Assembly: GCA_977017575.1 (NCBI GenBank)
Contig: CDRNVI010000062.1
Coordinates: 1-64,000, forward strand
Length of the DNA stretch: 64,000 nucleotides
Direction: 5' to 3'
From: Paramoeba atlantica
Lineage: Eukaryota; Discosea
A program made the position numbers and the translations under genes. Below the pieces are notes generated by a model. That model was not told the origin of the DNA, made no database searches, and saw only the letters and a program-made list of their open reading frames with translations. Within the stretch, counting starts at the first letter, position 1. Each line of letters opens with the position of its first letter. Of this stretch, positions 50,217 through 60,049 are shown one piece after another.

Positions 50217-50403
50217 GGTTACCCCGGTTACTTACCCCTAAGTTTAAGTTACCCCCCGGTAGTTTAGTAATACAGGAGAACTAGTGGTAGGACTACGAGG
50301 TACTGAGTACAGAGGTCTAGTAAGTACATACAACCAGGTAAGGTATCAACCAGGTAAGGTCTCGGATCTTCTAAACTGGACCCCTGACTAATGAATGTGT
50401 GGA

Positions 50404-51144
50404 TCACTGCAGAATTATTGAAGTGTTCTTACAATCAAGATATAAAAATTCACCAAGTTCATTTCGCTCAACGCGTCCCGTAAGTTTGGGGTTATCGTTC
50501 AAATATAGAGTCTCAAGTGAGCTCGGCAATGCATCCAGTTGTATCTTACCACAAAAGTCGTTTAAGCCCATCTCAAGATGTAGCATGCATGCAGGAAGAT
50601 ATTGCAAGTCAGGAGTTCCGGTAAATGCATTTCCTAATAGACACAAATACGACAAGTGAAAAGGCAGCACGGTGAGATCAACGCTCCCACTCATTTTATT
50701 ACACAACACGATCAATTTGTCCATCATCTCGGGAAGTTTACCCAACTCCAGTCCTCCACGTACATTTTTATCGGAGATATCAAACACTTGAACGGTATCG
50801 GGAATAAACTCCCAGCAAAGAAACCCCCTCATCGAAACGTAGGTTTCGGTCCAATAAATGTTTAGCACCTCATCGGTTTGGTACCTGCATTCGACGGCTG
50901 CCCAATCACACGCAGGCGTCTCCGTAGTCCAACTCGGGTGAGGGTCTTCAATATTTTGGATAAGACGAGACAACGTGTACTCCTGAGGCAGCGGGATGTT
51001 ACGAATACGTCCAGCGCGGACCTGATTGGGTGTCTCCTGTCTCCTGTGGGTTTCCTTGGAAGTTTGTTTTCGTTGTTTTTTTCTCGGAGGCTCGTCGTCC
51101 ACAAGCACAACGTGGAGGGCAGGGTAAAAATGAAAGGGTAGCAT
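50404..51144 (-). CDS. Leucine-rich repeat protein (LRR-4), diverged member
   Basis: 246 codons. After a basic stretch (EPPRKKQRKQTSKETHRRQE, possibly a nuclear signal or just a linker) come YTLSRLIQNIEDPHPSWTTE, the cap TPACDWAAVECRY and repeats such as LPEMMDKLIVLCNKMSGSVD, LPFHLSYLCLLGNAFTGTPD, LPACMLHLEMGLNDFCGKIQ and LPSSLETLYLNDNPKLTGRV. The first 14 residues (LPFHFYPALHVVLV) are mildly hydrophobic and could be a short signal anchor. No conserved 3' flank. Confidence 0.75.
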   Translation of the reverse strand: MLPFHFYPALHVVLVDDEPPRKKQRKQTSKETHRRQETPNQVRAGRIRNIPLPQEYTLSRLIQNIEDPHPSWTTETPACDWAAVECRYQTDEVLNIYWTETYVSMRGFLCWEFIPDTVQVFDISDKNVRGGLELGKLPEMMDKLIVLCNKMSGSVDLTVLPFHLSYLCLLGNAFTGTPDLQYLPACMLHLEMGLNDFCGKIQLDALPSSLETLYLNDNPKLTGRVERNELGEFLYLDCKNTSIILQ

Positions 51145-51418
51145 AACAATATTACCTGTTACAGAGATTATTGTCGTAATTCATTACACGGTAAAAAAAA
51201 GAACAAGAATGGTTGCGGTTTGTTTTTGAGGACCAATACTCCTTTTTAGGACGAACAAAAGCGGGACGAAAGGACAGCGGATTCGGAACGATTGGGTCGA
51301 AAAACGGTGACATGCAAAATATTTGGATAATTTTGCAAAAACAAAATATTTCCAAAGTAAAGACCTATAGGGGGGGTACACATTGATAACGAATAGTGTA
51401 TTAAAAGGTCAGATTCAG

Positions 51419-52190
51419 CCAATATTGCACAGTTTCAAAATAAATAAATAAATGAAAATCAACCACTTCTTTCTCAGAAGCACATAAAATCAACTATCAT
51501 GAAAATATCTCAAAATAGAAGTGTTGTATATCCTCAAATTTTCTTATTCGCGGGCATTTGTGATACCTTTTTAGTGAACCGTTGCACTTTTTTGATACGA
51601 CACGAGGACGTGTCTCTCGAGTGTCCTCTTTTCTTCCCAAACTCCCCCCTCAGAAGTAAGTCTTTTTTAAGCATAGAATTAAGCTCAGAAATCCCACTCT
51701 TCTACATCCTTTCCTTTCATTGAGCGTGAATCTCCAATGAGGCCCAGTATTACCTGGGTAGGAGTGAGCTGACATTTCGAGGGCAGAAGCGGAGACTCCA
51801 GCGCGTATAGGGATCGACAAGTGCGCACGGGATATACCCATTGCCCCCCCCCTCCTGACAACGCCACGTGGTTTGTGAATGTGCACGTTCACATTTTACG
51901 GTTTGGGCAATGAGTTTGTACCCTCTGAGCCATGAAACGCAGTCCCCTCCATCTCATGATCCAACCTTGACCATCATTCTCATGACCATAATTCTAGCAC
52001 ATGAAATATCTGCATACCCTGCACAAATCGTAGCAACCCATTCGCTAGACATGCGGAAGTAACCCTCGTAAAGTAAAAATGGCCAAACAAATACTGAAAA
52101 ATGATGCCCAATATTTTTACCTTTTAAAATAAGAATATGAAGATCGCTAGAAAACTCGAGATTTTTTCTTATTTGCTTGTGCAATATTGG
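51419..52190. repeat. 775 bp repeat with CCAATATTGCACA ends, copy 2
   Basis: Same ends and almost the same length (772 bp) as 46853-47626. The interior has diverged considerably. No gene. Confidence 0.7.
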
Positions 52191-52520
52191 CTCAATTCCA
52201 CCAATTAAAAGAGTATCATGAAGTGCTCTGTCTTCGAATATGCTATTCTTTGGTTGCAAATTTCAAAATACTTACAATAAATTACAAAATATTCGTTATA
52301 TTCATTACCGGTATTATCGGCTGCAAATTACAAAATATAAATTACTGGTAGTATTTCTCCGATGGCATTCTCATCGGTTTAAAAAAGGTGCACAACTTCA
52401 ACCATTCGGCCACCACCGGTCGTATTTCGCCCAAATGAGTCCTTGAACAGACTTAAAATTAGTTTCTGAGACGTTTGCAGGTCCAAGTATGATTGTTAAA
52501 GTCTACGCTAATGGACACGA

Positions 52521-53225
52521 TTAAGGAATTACGTTCTTAACAAGATCCATTATATTTCCTCCAGGGATTCGAAAAGCTTCCTCCTTGAAAGTACTGTCTT
52601 TAATGTATAGAACCGAGTTACCGTTCAAAACAAGTTTACTCATTCCTTTGGGAAGAGAACTCAAGCTCACATGACCACGAAAACGATTGCTATTTAGAAA
52701 GAGTGAATTCATTGCGGAAGGAAGGTTCGTTAGATCCAACGTCCCACTGAATCGATTTCTTGCCAAGTTAAGCAAAGAAAGAGTTTGAGGCAACTTGGTG
52801 AGACAGATCTCTCCGGAAAAATTGTTGTCATTCAAGACGATATAGGCTATTGTATTTGGAAGCGCGGTGAAGTCAGCTTCGCTATGAAAAAAATTGCTTT
52901 CCATGCAGAGAGTAGTAAGTTTAGGTGGCAGCTCCATAAAAGGCACCTTACCTTCGAGTTTATTGCTATTGAGATTGAGCGCAACCAGAGTATGAGGAAG
53001 AAATTCCCACCGAAGAATCCCCGAAAGGTGGAATCGATGCCATTCAATTTCAGTAACATGGCCTTCCTCATCGCATGTGATTCCACTCGATTTACAAGCG
53101 GGAGTGTCCATAATCCATGACCGCCGATGAAGTTTCACGTTTTCAATGAGGTGCGCAAGTTGATATTCTGGAGGCGGCAAGTTCCCTCGCACCTTTGCAG
53201 CCTTCAACGGAATGCTTGTGTTCAT
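52521..53225 (-). CDS. Leucine-rich repeat protein (LRR-5)
   Basis: 234 codons starting MNTSIPLKAAKVRGNLPPPE; the corresponding Met is internal in LRR-2, so this copy lacks the upstream N-terminus. Cap: WIMDTPACKSSGITCDEEG (CKS in place of CRW). Then the LPxxLxxLxLxxNxFxG repeats as in LRR-2, ending IMDLVKNVIP. The 3' flank (52388-52515) is nearly the same as that of LRR-6, so the two arose by duplication of a gene-plus-flank unit. No signal peptide; cytosolic unless an upstream segment is supplied. A shared leader (CGTGGTTGTAGAAGATAAGG, plus strand) lies upstream of both. Confidence 0.8.
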   Translation of the reverse strand: MNTSIPLKAAKVRGNLPPPEYQLAHLIENVKLHRRSWIMDTPACKSSGITCDEEGHVTEIEWHRFHLSGILRWEFLPHTLVALNLNSNKLEGKVPFMELPPKLTTLCMESNFFHSEADFTALPNTIAYIVLNDNNFSGEICLTKLPQTLSLLNLARNRFSGTLDLTNLPSAMNSLFLNSNRFRGHVSLSSLPKGMSKLVLNGNSVLYIKDSTFKEEAFRIPGGNIMDLVKNVIP

Positions 53226-53290
53226 TTTTTCTTGACGTGGTTGTAGAAGATAAGGTGAAACTTTGATAGTAATGTATGCGTTTGGTTTGA

Positions 53291-53636
53291 GTTACAGGGG
53301 GAAAATTATGTTGCGTCAAGAAAAGTCGTGTTAATTTCTGGGATTAACACGACTTTTGTTGACACAACTTATGTTGCCACAACTTTTGTCCCCTCCATCA
53401 GCGAGATAGCAGTGCCAGAGCGTCATGTAATACCCCTGAAACCGCACTCTCGATGGTCAAGTGACCTTCGCTCCAAGGCAAAAGAGCGAATATGCACCTA
53501 TTTTACCAAAAATAAGAACAATTATATTTTTTAACATACTTTTGTTCCTCCCCACGTTTCGCATTAACACGACTTTTGTTGACACAACTTTTGTTGCCTC
53601 GACTTTTGTTGACATAACTTTTTTTCCCCCTGTAAC
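53291..53636. repeat. Inverted-repeat element with ACTTTTGTTGACA sub-repeats
   Basis: Ends GTTACAGGGGGAAAA and its inverse; inside both ends are runs of CGACTTTTGTTGACACAAC-like units. The middle 120 bp is unrelated. No target duplication could be fixed. No gene. Confidence 0.65.
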
Positions 53637-53739
53637 TAACCCGGGGAACGGTGTATTATTCAAAATTGGAATTTGAACCCAGGCTAAATATTGGAATTCG
53701 AAATTGGAATTTGAACCCAGGCTAAATATTCTTTTCCCG

Positions 53740-53862
53740 TTAAATATTCTTTTGTCACATCAGAATGCTTTACAAAACGGGAGACACCGTTCCAGTTTTG
53801 TGGTAGTTTGCCAAAGGGGCCTTTAGTATCTCCCTCGTCGACTTTAGCTTGGGTTACATAGC
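53740..53862. repeat. Foldback repeat, half copy
   Basis: Loop (ATCAGAATGCTTTACAAAAC) and right arm of the 19313-19500 unit. Preceded by a duplicated TTGGAATTTGAACCCAGGCT at about 53665 and 53703. 53863-54106 shows nothing further. Confidence 0.65.
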
Positions 53863-54108
53863 CATCGACTTGAAGCGCACGATGATCCCCCAAGCGGAGT
53901 CCGAGAGTTGTGGGAGAGGGTAAAAATGAAATGGACGAACATACCACCCTCGAACATACCATGCCGTGTCCAGGTGGACAATATGCCTGCCCGTATGAAG
54001 GCAGTGCTGAAGGCTCGTGGGGGGGAATGCTAAATACTAATTTTACGGACATAAACTCTCTGGGGCGATTACTTTTCATCTTTTTTTTGGGACAAGAATT
54101 TCTTTATA

Positions 54109-54292
54109 CTGTCCCCCCCCGTTTAAGCGCACCTCGTTTTCCGCGAAAAGTACGCTTAAACGGGGGGGTCTGAATCACTACATAAAAAAAAATTGGCGCC
54201 GCTTCGCGGCGCCGGGCTCTTTCCTTCAACTCTATGTGCGCTTAAACGGGGGGGGGAGGCTGACCGGGTGCGCTTAAAGGGGGGGAGGACAG
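54109..54292. mobile_element. TA-flanked inverted-repeat element with GC hairpin
   Basis: 184 bp. CTGTCCCCCCCCGTTTAAGC at the left and its imperfect inverse at the right, TA at 54107-54108 and 54293-54294. Three GCGCTTAAA-type sub-repeats. Internal GGCGCCGCTTCGCGGCGCC at 54195-54213, identical to that in the 49.4 kb element despite different ends. Confidence 0.8.
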
Positions 54293-54736
54293 TAATAGGT
54301 AGCAAAAAAACCTTTCGAATGCTAAACCTTTCTATATTCATTCTTATTTCTTTTGTAGAACGAAATGAGATGAACTATCTATGGGTACTATTAGGTGACA
54401 CTCATGCCTACACTACTAGCATACGTTACCAGCGCAGCGATGTTATTTTGTAAATAGCTGAATACAAAAAATCCGCCATATCAATATCTACAAAATATCC
54501 GCCTTCTGCCGTTTTACCTTGCGTCTCCTCCTTCCTCTACGGCCTTGTGTGTATTCATCACGGGTAGTATTTCTCCGATGGCATTCTCATCGGTTTAAAA
54601 AAGGTGCACAACTTCAACCATTCAGCCACTACCAGTCGTAGTTTGCCCAAATGAGTCCTTGAACAGACTTAAAATTAGTTCCTGAGATGTTTGTAGGTCC
54701 AAGTATGATTGTTAAAGTCTACGCTAATGGACAAAA

Positions 54737-55441
54737 TTACGGAATTACTTTCCTCACAAGATCCATTACATTTCCTCCCGGAACTTCAAATGCTTCGTCC
54801 TTGAATGCACTGTCTTTAATGTACAGAGACGGGTTACCGTCCAAGCCCAGATGACTCATTCCTTTGGGGAGAGAACTCAAGCTCACATGACCACGAAAAC
54901 GATTGCTATTTAGAAAAAGTAAACTCATTGCGGAGGGAAGATTTGTTAGATCCAACGGCCCACTGAATCGATTTTTTGTCAAGTTAAGCAAAGAAAGGGT
55001 TTGAGGCAACTTGGTGAGACAGATCTCTCCGGAAAAATTGTTGTCACTCAAGACGATGTAGGCTATTGTATTTGGAAGCGCGGTGAAGTTAGCTTCACTA
55101 TGAAAAAAATTACCATCCATGTAGAGATGAAGAAGTTTAGGTGGCAGCTCCATAAAAGGCACCTTGCCTTCGAGTCTATTGCTATTGAGATTGAGCGCAA
55201 CCAGAGTATGAGGAAGAAATTCCCACCGAAGAATACCTGAAAGGCGGAATCGATACCATTTGATTCCAGTGACAAGGCCTTCCTCATCGCATGTGACTCC
55301 ACTCCATTTACAAGCGGGAATCTCCGTACCCCATGAAGGCCGATGAAGTTTCACGTTTTCAATGAGATGCGCAAGTTGATATTCTGGAGGCGGCAAGTTC
55401 CCTCGCACCTTTGCAGCCTTCAACGGAATGCTTGTGTTCAT
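54737..55441 (-). CDS. Leucine-rich repeat protein (LRR-6)
   Basis: 234 codons, the closest paralogue of LRR-5, including both flanks. Cap SWGTEIPACKWSGVTCDEEG, about six LPxxLxxLxLxxNxFxG repeats (LPSAMSLLFLNSNRFRGHVS), end VMDLVRKVIP. No visible signal or anchor in this reading frame. Differences from LRR-5 are scattered substitutions without frameshifts, which suggests that coding function has been maintained. Confidence 0.8.
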   Translation of the reverse strand: MNTSIPLKAAKVRGNLPPPEYQLAHLIENVKLHRPSWGTEIPACKWSGVTCDEEGLVTGIKWYRFRLSGILRWEFLPHTLVALNLNSNRLEGKVPFMELPPKLLHLYMDGNFFHSEANFTALPNTIAYIVLSDNNFSGEICLTKLPQTLSLLNLTKNRFSGPLDLTNLPSAMSLLFLNSNRFRGHVSLSSLPKGMSHLGLDGNPSLYIKDSAFKDEAFEVPGGNVMDLVRKVIP

Positions 55442-55507
55442 TTTTTCTTGACGACGTGGTTGTAGAAGATAAGGTGAAACTTTGATATTAAGGTACGTTT
55501 TTGGTTT

Positions 55508-55602
55508 GATTCAACTAGATTTTCGTTGGAGATAGCTTTCAACGTGAAGAGCAGCAGTAGTGTATTCTCCGCTAAGAACAATCACCACGTTTAGCGAATC
55601 TT
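55508..55602. repeat. Diverged solo PAL palindrome
   Basis: Recognisable by GATAGCTTTCAACGTGAAG and CAATCACCACGTTTAGCGAA. The body is absent. The remaining 55603-56022 has no gene or clear repeat. Confidence 0.55.
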
Positions 55603-56022
55603 AAAAAGTAATAAAGAAACATAAAAATTATGGATGAGCATCCAAAGATTGAAAAATATGAATAACGCGGCAAAGGTACGTGAACAGGGGTTCTAAAAAT
55701 CATTTCGTGCGATCACATTTCTGCGAAAATATCTGATACGACAGAACCATTAAATAGAAGTATTAAAAGAGTAACACGAAATGCTTAGCTTTCCGATATA
55801 AATACTATTCGTTTGAGGACGGAAATTTCAAGGTATCCATCGCCGATATTCCTCTTTTCAGTACCGGTACTATTTCTCGAGTGGTATTCACATCGTTAAA
55901 AAAGTATTCATTCTATCCCCATAATTCAAGCTTGACTCAAAGGCGAAAAACAAGCGTCATCCCCGTGACGTTTGCTTTTCAACCGCGATCTCATTTTTTG
56001 GCCACTTAAGAAATCCACGCAC

Positions 56023-56802
56023 TTAGGCCAGCAGTCGAGTGTAAATTCGCTTCGCATTGGGGCAGTCCCACACCCAGTGCCTCATCGCAGTCAAATGCCA
56101 GTGAAGTTCCTTCACCGCTTTGGTTCGGTACGCTGCGGGAACTTGTTCACAGAAATCGGTGTAGGCCTTTGCGCACCCGAGTAATATTTTTTCTCGCTCT
56201 TCTGCATCCCACACTTCACGTTGCATTTTAAATTTTGCGCGAAAAAGTGACGAGTAGACTTTTTCTGTTCGAAACGCCCACTTGACCAAATCCTCAAATT
56301 GACAAAGATACGTTTGAAGGATTCGCTTTTCCTCTTGCGAGGCGTCTGTCGTTTTTCGCGTTCCTATCCATCTTTGATACCACGAAAAGTGTTTTCCAAG
56401 ATACGCCTCTTCATAGGTTGTGCGGTGCGTGTAGACCTGATCGTCCCAGAAAGCATCAAAGCCGGTTGTCCAATCTACTTTTCGGAGCAACACAATGTCA
56501 TGCAACAGGGCACTGAGCAGATAGGATCCCTGCGGGGTAAGACTTTGAATTAAGGAGGGCGTCAGTACCGGGAAGACGGAAGCGCCAGGGCCGACGTGTT
56601 CGGCTGAAAGAGCCCGAGTGAGATGTATCGCTTTTGTGGGATCGGTTTGGATATCGACAAAGTGAGTAAATTGATGCGATCGGGTGTTTTCGGGGCGACG
56701 CCAGGTACGTAGGAAAGCCCCTAGGGTAGCTGTGTTCGGTTTTTTGAAACCCATACCGCCCCAGAAGGACTGGATGGATTTAGGGGAGGTGACACGAAAC
56801 AT
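56023..56802 (-). CDS. Hypothetical protein, possibly mitochondrial
   Basis: I chose Met18 of the longer 276-codon frame as start because a pyrimidine leader (CTTCTTCTCCCATCCTTCCC) runs directly into it, as in neighbouring genes; this gives 259 aa. The new N-terminus MFRVTSPKSIQSFWGGMGFK is basic and Ser/Thr-rich, as in a mitochondrial presequence. The rest looks mostly helical and Trp-rich (FLRTWRRPENTRSH, TTGFDAFWDDQVYTHRTTYE, WHLTAMRHWVWDCPNAKRIY). I recognise no family or catalytic motif. The neighbour is an S4/RsuA-like gene on the same strand, so a mitoribosome or organelle RNA role is possible, but this is only a guess. Confidence 0.65.
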   Translation of the reverse strand: MFRVTSPKSIQSFWGGMGFKKPNTATLGAFLRTWRRPENTRSHQFTHFVDIQTDPTKAIHLTRALSAEHVGPGASVFPVLTPSLIQSLTPQGSYLLSALLHDIVLLRKVDWTTGFDAFWDDQVYTHRTTYEEAYLGKHFSWYQRWIGTRKTTDASQEEKRILQTYLCQFEDLVKWAFRTEKVYSSLFRAKFKMQREVWDAEEREKILLGCAKAYTDFCEQVPAAYRTKAVKELHWHLTAMRHWVWDCPNAKRIYTRLLA

Positions 56803-57146
56803 GGGAAGGATGGGAGAAGAAGGGTAAGAGCAATACCAAGGAAAAATTGACAAAATGGCTTTAGAGAACAGTGGCTATAAAAAGGAATGTAAAGACAATT
56901 TTGGTAATCTCCCTGCAGGCGCAGATAAACTGATTCCGTCAAAGGACATAAAACGTATAGAAATGGGAACCAAATATCGGAAGAGGGTCAACATTCGTAA
57001 AACTGAACCAACTGTAAAGATTAATAGCGCATTGGAGAGCTCACATAGATTTCACATGATTGTACACTATGCCTCACGTCACGTACAGTAATTACATGGA
57101 CTTCTGTGCATGCGAAAAAAAAAATAAAAAAATAGAAAAGGAAAAA

Positions 57147-58346
57147 TTAGTCTGGATCTCGCAAATGGGACACCACCGTTCGTGTTTTTACCCGCCGAAG
57201 AGCTTCCTCCATTACCTGGATTTCCTCATCTCGTAGGGAACGGTATTCCCCAGGGAGAAGCGACATTTTCTGCGCGTCCAAATGTTCGTAACCAAGACAC
57301 TCTACGGAACTTACGGCGTGTTGCCGAATTTTTTGTATCATACCGGGGCGCAACATTTGTGTGCGCAAATCCAAGTAAAGAACATCAGAAGAGGAGGCTG
57401 CACCTGCACTGTCCAACACAGGTTTCGGAGAAGATTCACCTTCCGTAGAAGCTGAATAAATCCGAAACCCAGCACCTTGGGGTTTCGAAAAAGAGGAAGA
57501 AGAATATTCCATTCCTCCCTCTCCCCTTTCCTGCACCCTATGCACGTCTTCCTTTTCCTCCGGCGTCGCTTTCCTTCTTTGCACCCCACTTACCTCATAT
57601 TTCACAAATTCACCTCGAAAGAACCCTGCGGTGTCCTTTTCCGGCACGTTGCGCAAAATTTGCTCCAAATTCTGCGCCACCTCTACTGGAGTGCCGAAAC
57701 AAAAATGCAGCCGAAACAACCCTCCAGTCCCAAACATCGGGTGACATCCAAAATACCGATGCCACATTAAATCATTACTCAACAACACACACCCCGAACT
57801 TATGGAAGTTAAATACGGTGAATTAAAACCATAAACCGTGTGAGGTTGCCAGATTCCAAAATCCGGAGGCTGTATTCGATGCACAAAACTTTTCGCATTT
57901 CCCCCATTTAACGAAAGCGAAACCCCCGGAGGTTTCGCATAGACCCCATAGACGCGGTGCAGGGCGCGGAGCTCCACGGGAACCCATTGCCCGTTGGTGG
58001 AGCAACGCACGTAGAGGTTTCTGTTTTCCCATTGCTCATAGGGGAGCTGTTCCAGAAGGTTTTCAGGCGACAGCAACGCCCCGGTGGAACCGAGACGTAA
58101 CGCGTTGTCCGAGACCCGGGCCTCCGCCTCGGATTGGGTCATGCCGGCGCGCATGGTAAGATAGAGCGCGGCACTGGGGAGGTGGGAGCAGAGGCGGTCG
58201 AGGCTGCGGACGGGTTTCCCGGCATCGGCCTTTTTGAGCGTTTCTGCCGGGATGTGGGTGATCGCGGGCAGGCGTAGGGAGCCGCGGGTGTAGGAGGGGG
58301 TGTGGTAGGTGAAAGGACCGATCCGACGTGGGGGTTGGAAGACCAT
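57147..58346 (-). CDS. S4-domain, RsuA-type pseudouridine synthase-like protein lacking the catalytic Asp
   Basis: 399 aa. Residues about 58-95 (LYLTMRAGMTQSEAEARVSD) resemble the S4 RNA-binding domain of RsuA/RluB proteins. 132-149 (VYGVYAKPPGVSLSLNGG) resembles the NKPxG strand. 171-192 (VYGFNSPYLTSISSGCVLLS then ND) aligns with the GRLDxxTxGLLLLTND motif, with Thr180 in the place of the catalytic Asp. A low-complexity insertion (about 262-315) and a C-terminal extension follow. If the alignment holds, it is a catalytically dead relative. Inactive pseudouridine synthase homologues are known as structural parts of mitochondrial ribosomes in some protists. Target and location are inferred only. 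The leader is pyrimidine-rich (CATTCCCCCCGATCCC). Confidence 0.55.
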   Translation of the reverse strand: MVFQPPRRIGPFTYHTPSYTRGSLRLPAITHIPAETLKKADAGKPVRSLDRLCSHLPSAALYLTMRAGMTQSEAEARVSDNALRLGSTGALLSPENLLEQLPYEQWENRNLYVRCSTNGQWVPVELRALHRVYGVYAKPPGVSLSLNGGNAKSFVHRIQPPDFGIWQPHTVYGFNSPYLTSISSGCVLLSNDLMWHRYFGCHPMFGTGGLFRLHFCFGTPVEVAQNLEQILRNVPEKDTAGFFRGEFVKYEVSGVQRRKATPEEKEDVHRVQERGEGGMEYSSSSFSKPQGAGFRIYSASTEGESSPKPVLDSAGAASSSDVLYLDLRTQMLRPGMIQKIRQHAVSSVECLGYEHLDAQKMSLLPGEYRSLRDEEIQVMEEALRRVKTRTVVSHLRDPD

Positions 58347-58440
58347 GGGATCGGGGGGAATGTAAAAGGGTAAGGTAAATTTGTAATGTAAATTTGGGAA
58401 GAAAGGAGGAATAAAAGGAAGAAAGAAAGAAAGAAAAGGT
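58347..58440 (-). promoter_or_regulatory. Pyrimidine-rich leader of the S4/RsuA-like gene
   Basis: Minus strand: CTTTCTTTCTTTCTTCC near 58420-58440, then TTACCCTTTTACATTCCCCC and CGATCCC flush with the ATG. No AG in the last 20 bases. Confidence 0.45.
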
Positions 58441-58617
58441 AGGTTATGAAAAATGGAAAAGCCTTCGATGGAGAGGTGTAATCAAGTCCGGTTTAGCATA
58501 CAGCGTAGCCCCGGTATGGTACGAAGTCACAGGTATGGTAAGTTAATCCTCCCTCTGCCCTGCTACTAGGGGGGCGAGGGAGCGGTGAGGGGTGAGGGAA
58601 CAGAGTGGTACGAACGT

Positions 58618-58925
58618 AAAGTTTAGAGTGGATGGTGCTCAGACGACGAGTTCGATTCCACCTTAATACCTGGAGGCCTCACTCTAAGAGGCTGGGCTGA
58701 GATCCGACTAGGCCCAGTACTCGGAGCACCGTCCCAGACACACCCTCAGGGAACCAGCTCCCTTATCCGGCCTACACCGCTTGGGTAAGCCGTATTGACG
58801 TACAATTCACCGACACAGCGTGTTGGTAACATCGTGTTGTAAGGGCGCATTGGGCATGCACCAAATTGGAAGAGGTTGTCCGTCTCGGTTATCAGTCTGT
58901 GAAGAGTATGGTCTTGCTTTTTTTC
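58618..58925 (+). mobile_element. SINE-A copy 4 (old, diverged)
   Basis: GGTGCTCAGACGACGAG with B box GAGTTCGATTCC, then GGCCTCACTCTAAGAGGCTG and the rest of the SINE-A body with many substitutions. The A-box end is weak. No target duplication found. Confidence 0.8.
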
Positions 58926-59018
58926 CGTTTTTCGAAAACTGACATGCACGTTATTCTAAAAATTTATGATCATTACTATTGAGTGATATTCTATAGACGC
59001 TCTTTGTTTTCTTATCCC

Positions 59019-59711
59019 ATGACTTCTAACGACACTCCAAGAAAGGCGGAAAAGGGGGCGACACGTAAGTCTTCTAGAGGAGGTATAGAAACCCCCACCG
59101 ATAACGGAAATATTTCACAAGAATCACCATCTCAGGCCCGTCAACGTAGATCGCAGACCATTAGAAATTTGGAAGATAAAATTGCTGCTGCTCCGTCGCA
59201 GGCTGCCTTTGGTAATGCATCAGGGGGAACTCTTATTCATCACGTGTGCCCTGGTACGAAACGATTTGGGAATATCCAAGTTCCGCTGAAGTACACAGAA
59301 TTGGCGAAACATTTTGAATATCAAATGTGTATCTTTGATAATAGTCAGGGCTATCCATCTAGGATATGTTCGCAGGAGTTCGCGAAACGCAAAGATCCGC
59401 AATCATTCCTTCAGGACGACGGCAATCAAAGGTGCCATATAAGTTTTAATTGCGACACAATATTTCATGGTCGATGTAAGCAACCGTACTACATCCATAA
59501 GAATGTGACATGCAAGGTGCTGCATCCCAAAGGGGGAAGTAGCCAGGCGGAATTGTCACCCACAAATGACATTAAGAACGTAGAGGTTTTCATTAACAGG
59601 CATCTTCCCTGTATAGCGGCTTTGGCGAATATTTCAACTGCGAGATTCCTGGCTCATACACGGAGTTGTACAAGCTACTTCGTCCGGAAGCTACTCCCCA
59701 TGAGATACTGA
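59019..59711 (+). CDS. Unidentified Cys-containing protein, apparently disrupted
   Basis: Start chosen at the Met of MTSNDTPRKAEKGATRKSS, since TCTTTGTTTTCTTATCCC runs directly into it in the style of the host leaders. About 75 residues of charged, disordered N-terminus precede a Cys/His-containing part (HHVCPGTKRFGNIQVPLKYT, RCHISFNCDTIFHGRCKQPY, THKNVTC-like spacing). I recognise no family. The frame ends at 59711 in unlikely residues, and coding character seems to change near 59640, so it may be broken. It lies on the plus strand between a SINE and repeats, so it could be host or element-derived. Confidence 0.45.
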   Translation: MTSNDTPRKAEKGATRKSSRGGIETPTDNGNISQESPSQARQRRSQTIRNLEDKIAAAPSQAAFGNASGGTLIHHVCPGTKRFGNIQVPLKYTELAKHFEYQMCIFDNSQGYPSRICSQEFAKRKDPQSFLQDDGNQRCHISFNCDTIFHGRCKQPYYIHKNVTCKVLHPKGGSSQAELSPTNDIKNVEVFINRHLPCIAALANISTARFLAHTRSCTSYFVRKLLPMRY

Positions 59712-60005
59712 AAACTGTCTGCCAAGCGCGAAGACATTCCATTGATGCGAAAACGGATGCCACCCGTTGGGCAACCGACAGATTCGAAAGTTTTTCTTGG
59801 ATCGAAGTGCGATGTCCGGTGAGGTAACGTTTACTTGCCTTCTCAACGTTTTATCTCTGGAGGCTGCCATCGTCGGGCGACTGAAAGCCTGTTGTTTCAA
59901 TAACATTGTTTCGCATATCGTTAAGCGCATCATTTTCCTTATCGTGAACATGACCATAGGGAACAAAAAAATTCAAAAGTCGCACGAAAAAACCGAAATT
60001 AATTC

Positions 60006-60040
60006 ATTGTTAACAATAATCGAATGTTAACAATAAATGA
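60006..60040 (+). repeat. AACAATA-type repeats, left of PAL copy 8
   Basis: ATTGTTAACAATAATCGAAT and GTTAACAATAAATGA. The same pair recurs at 61266-61300 to the right of the PAL copy. Confidence 0.75.
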
Positions 60041-60049
60041 ATTCCGATT

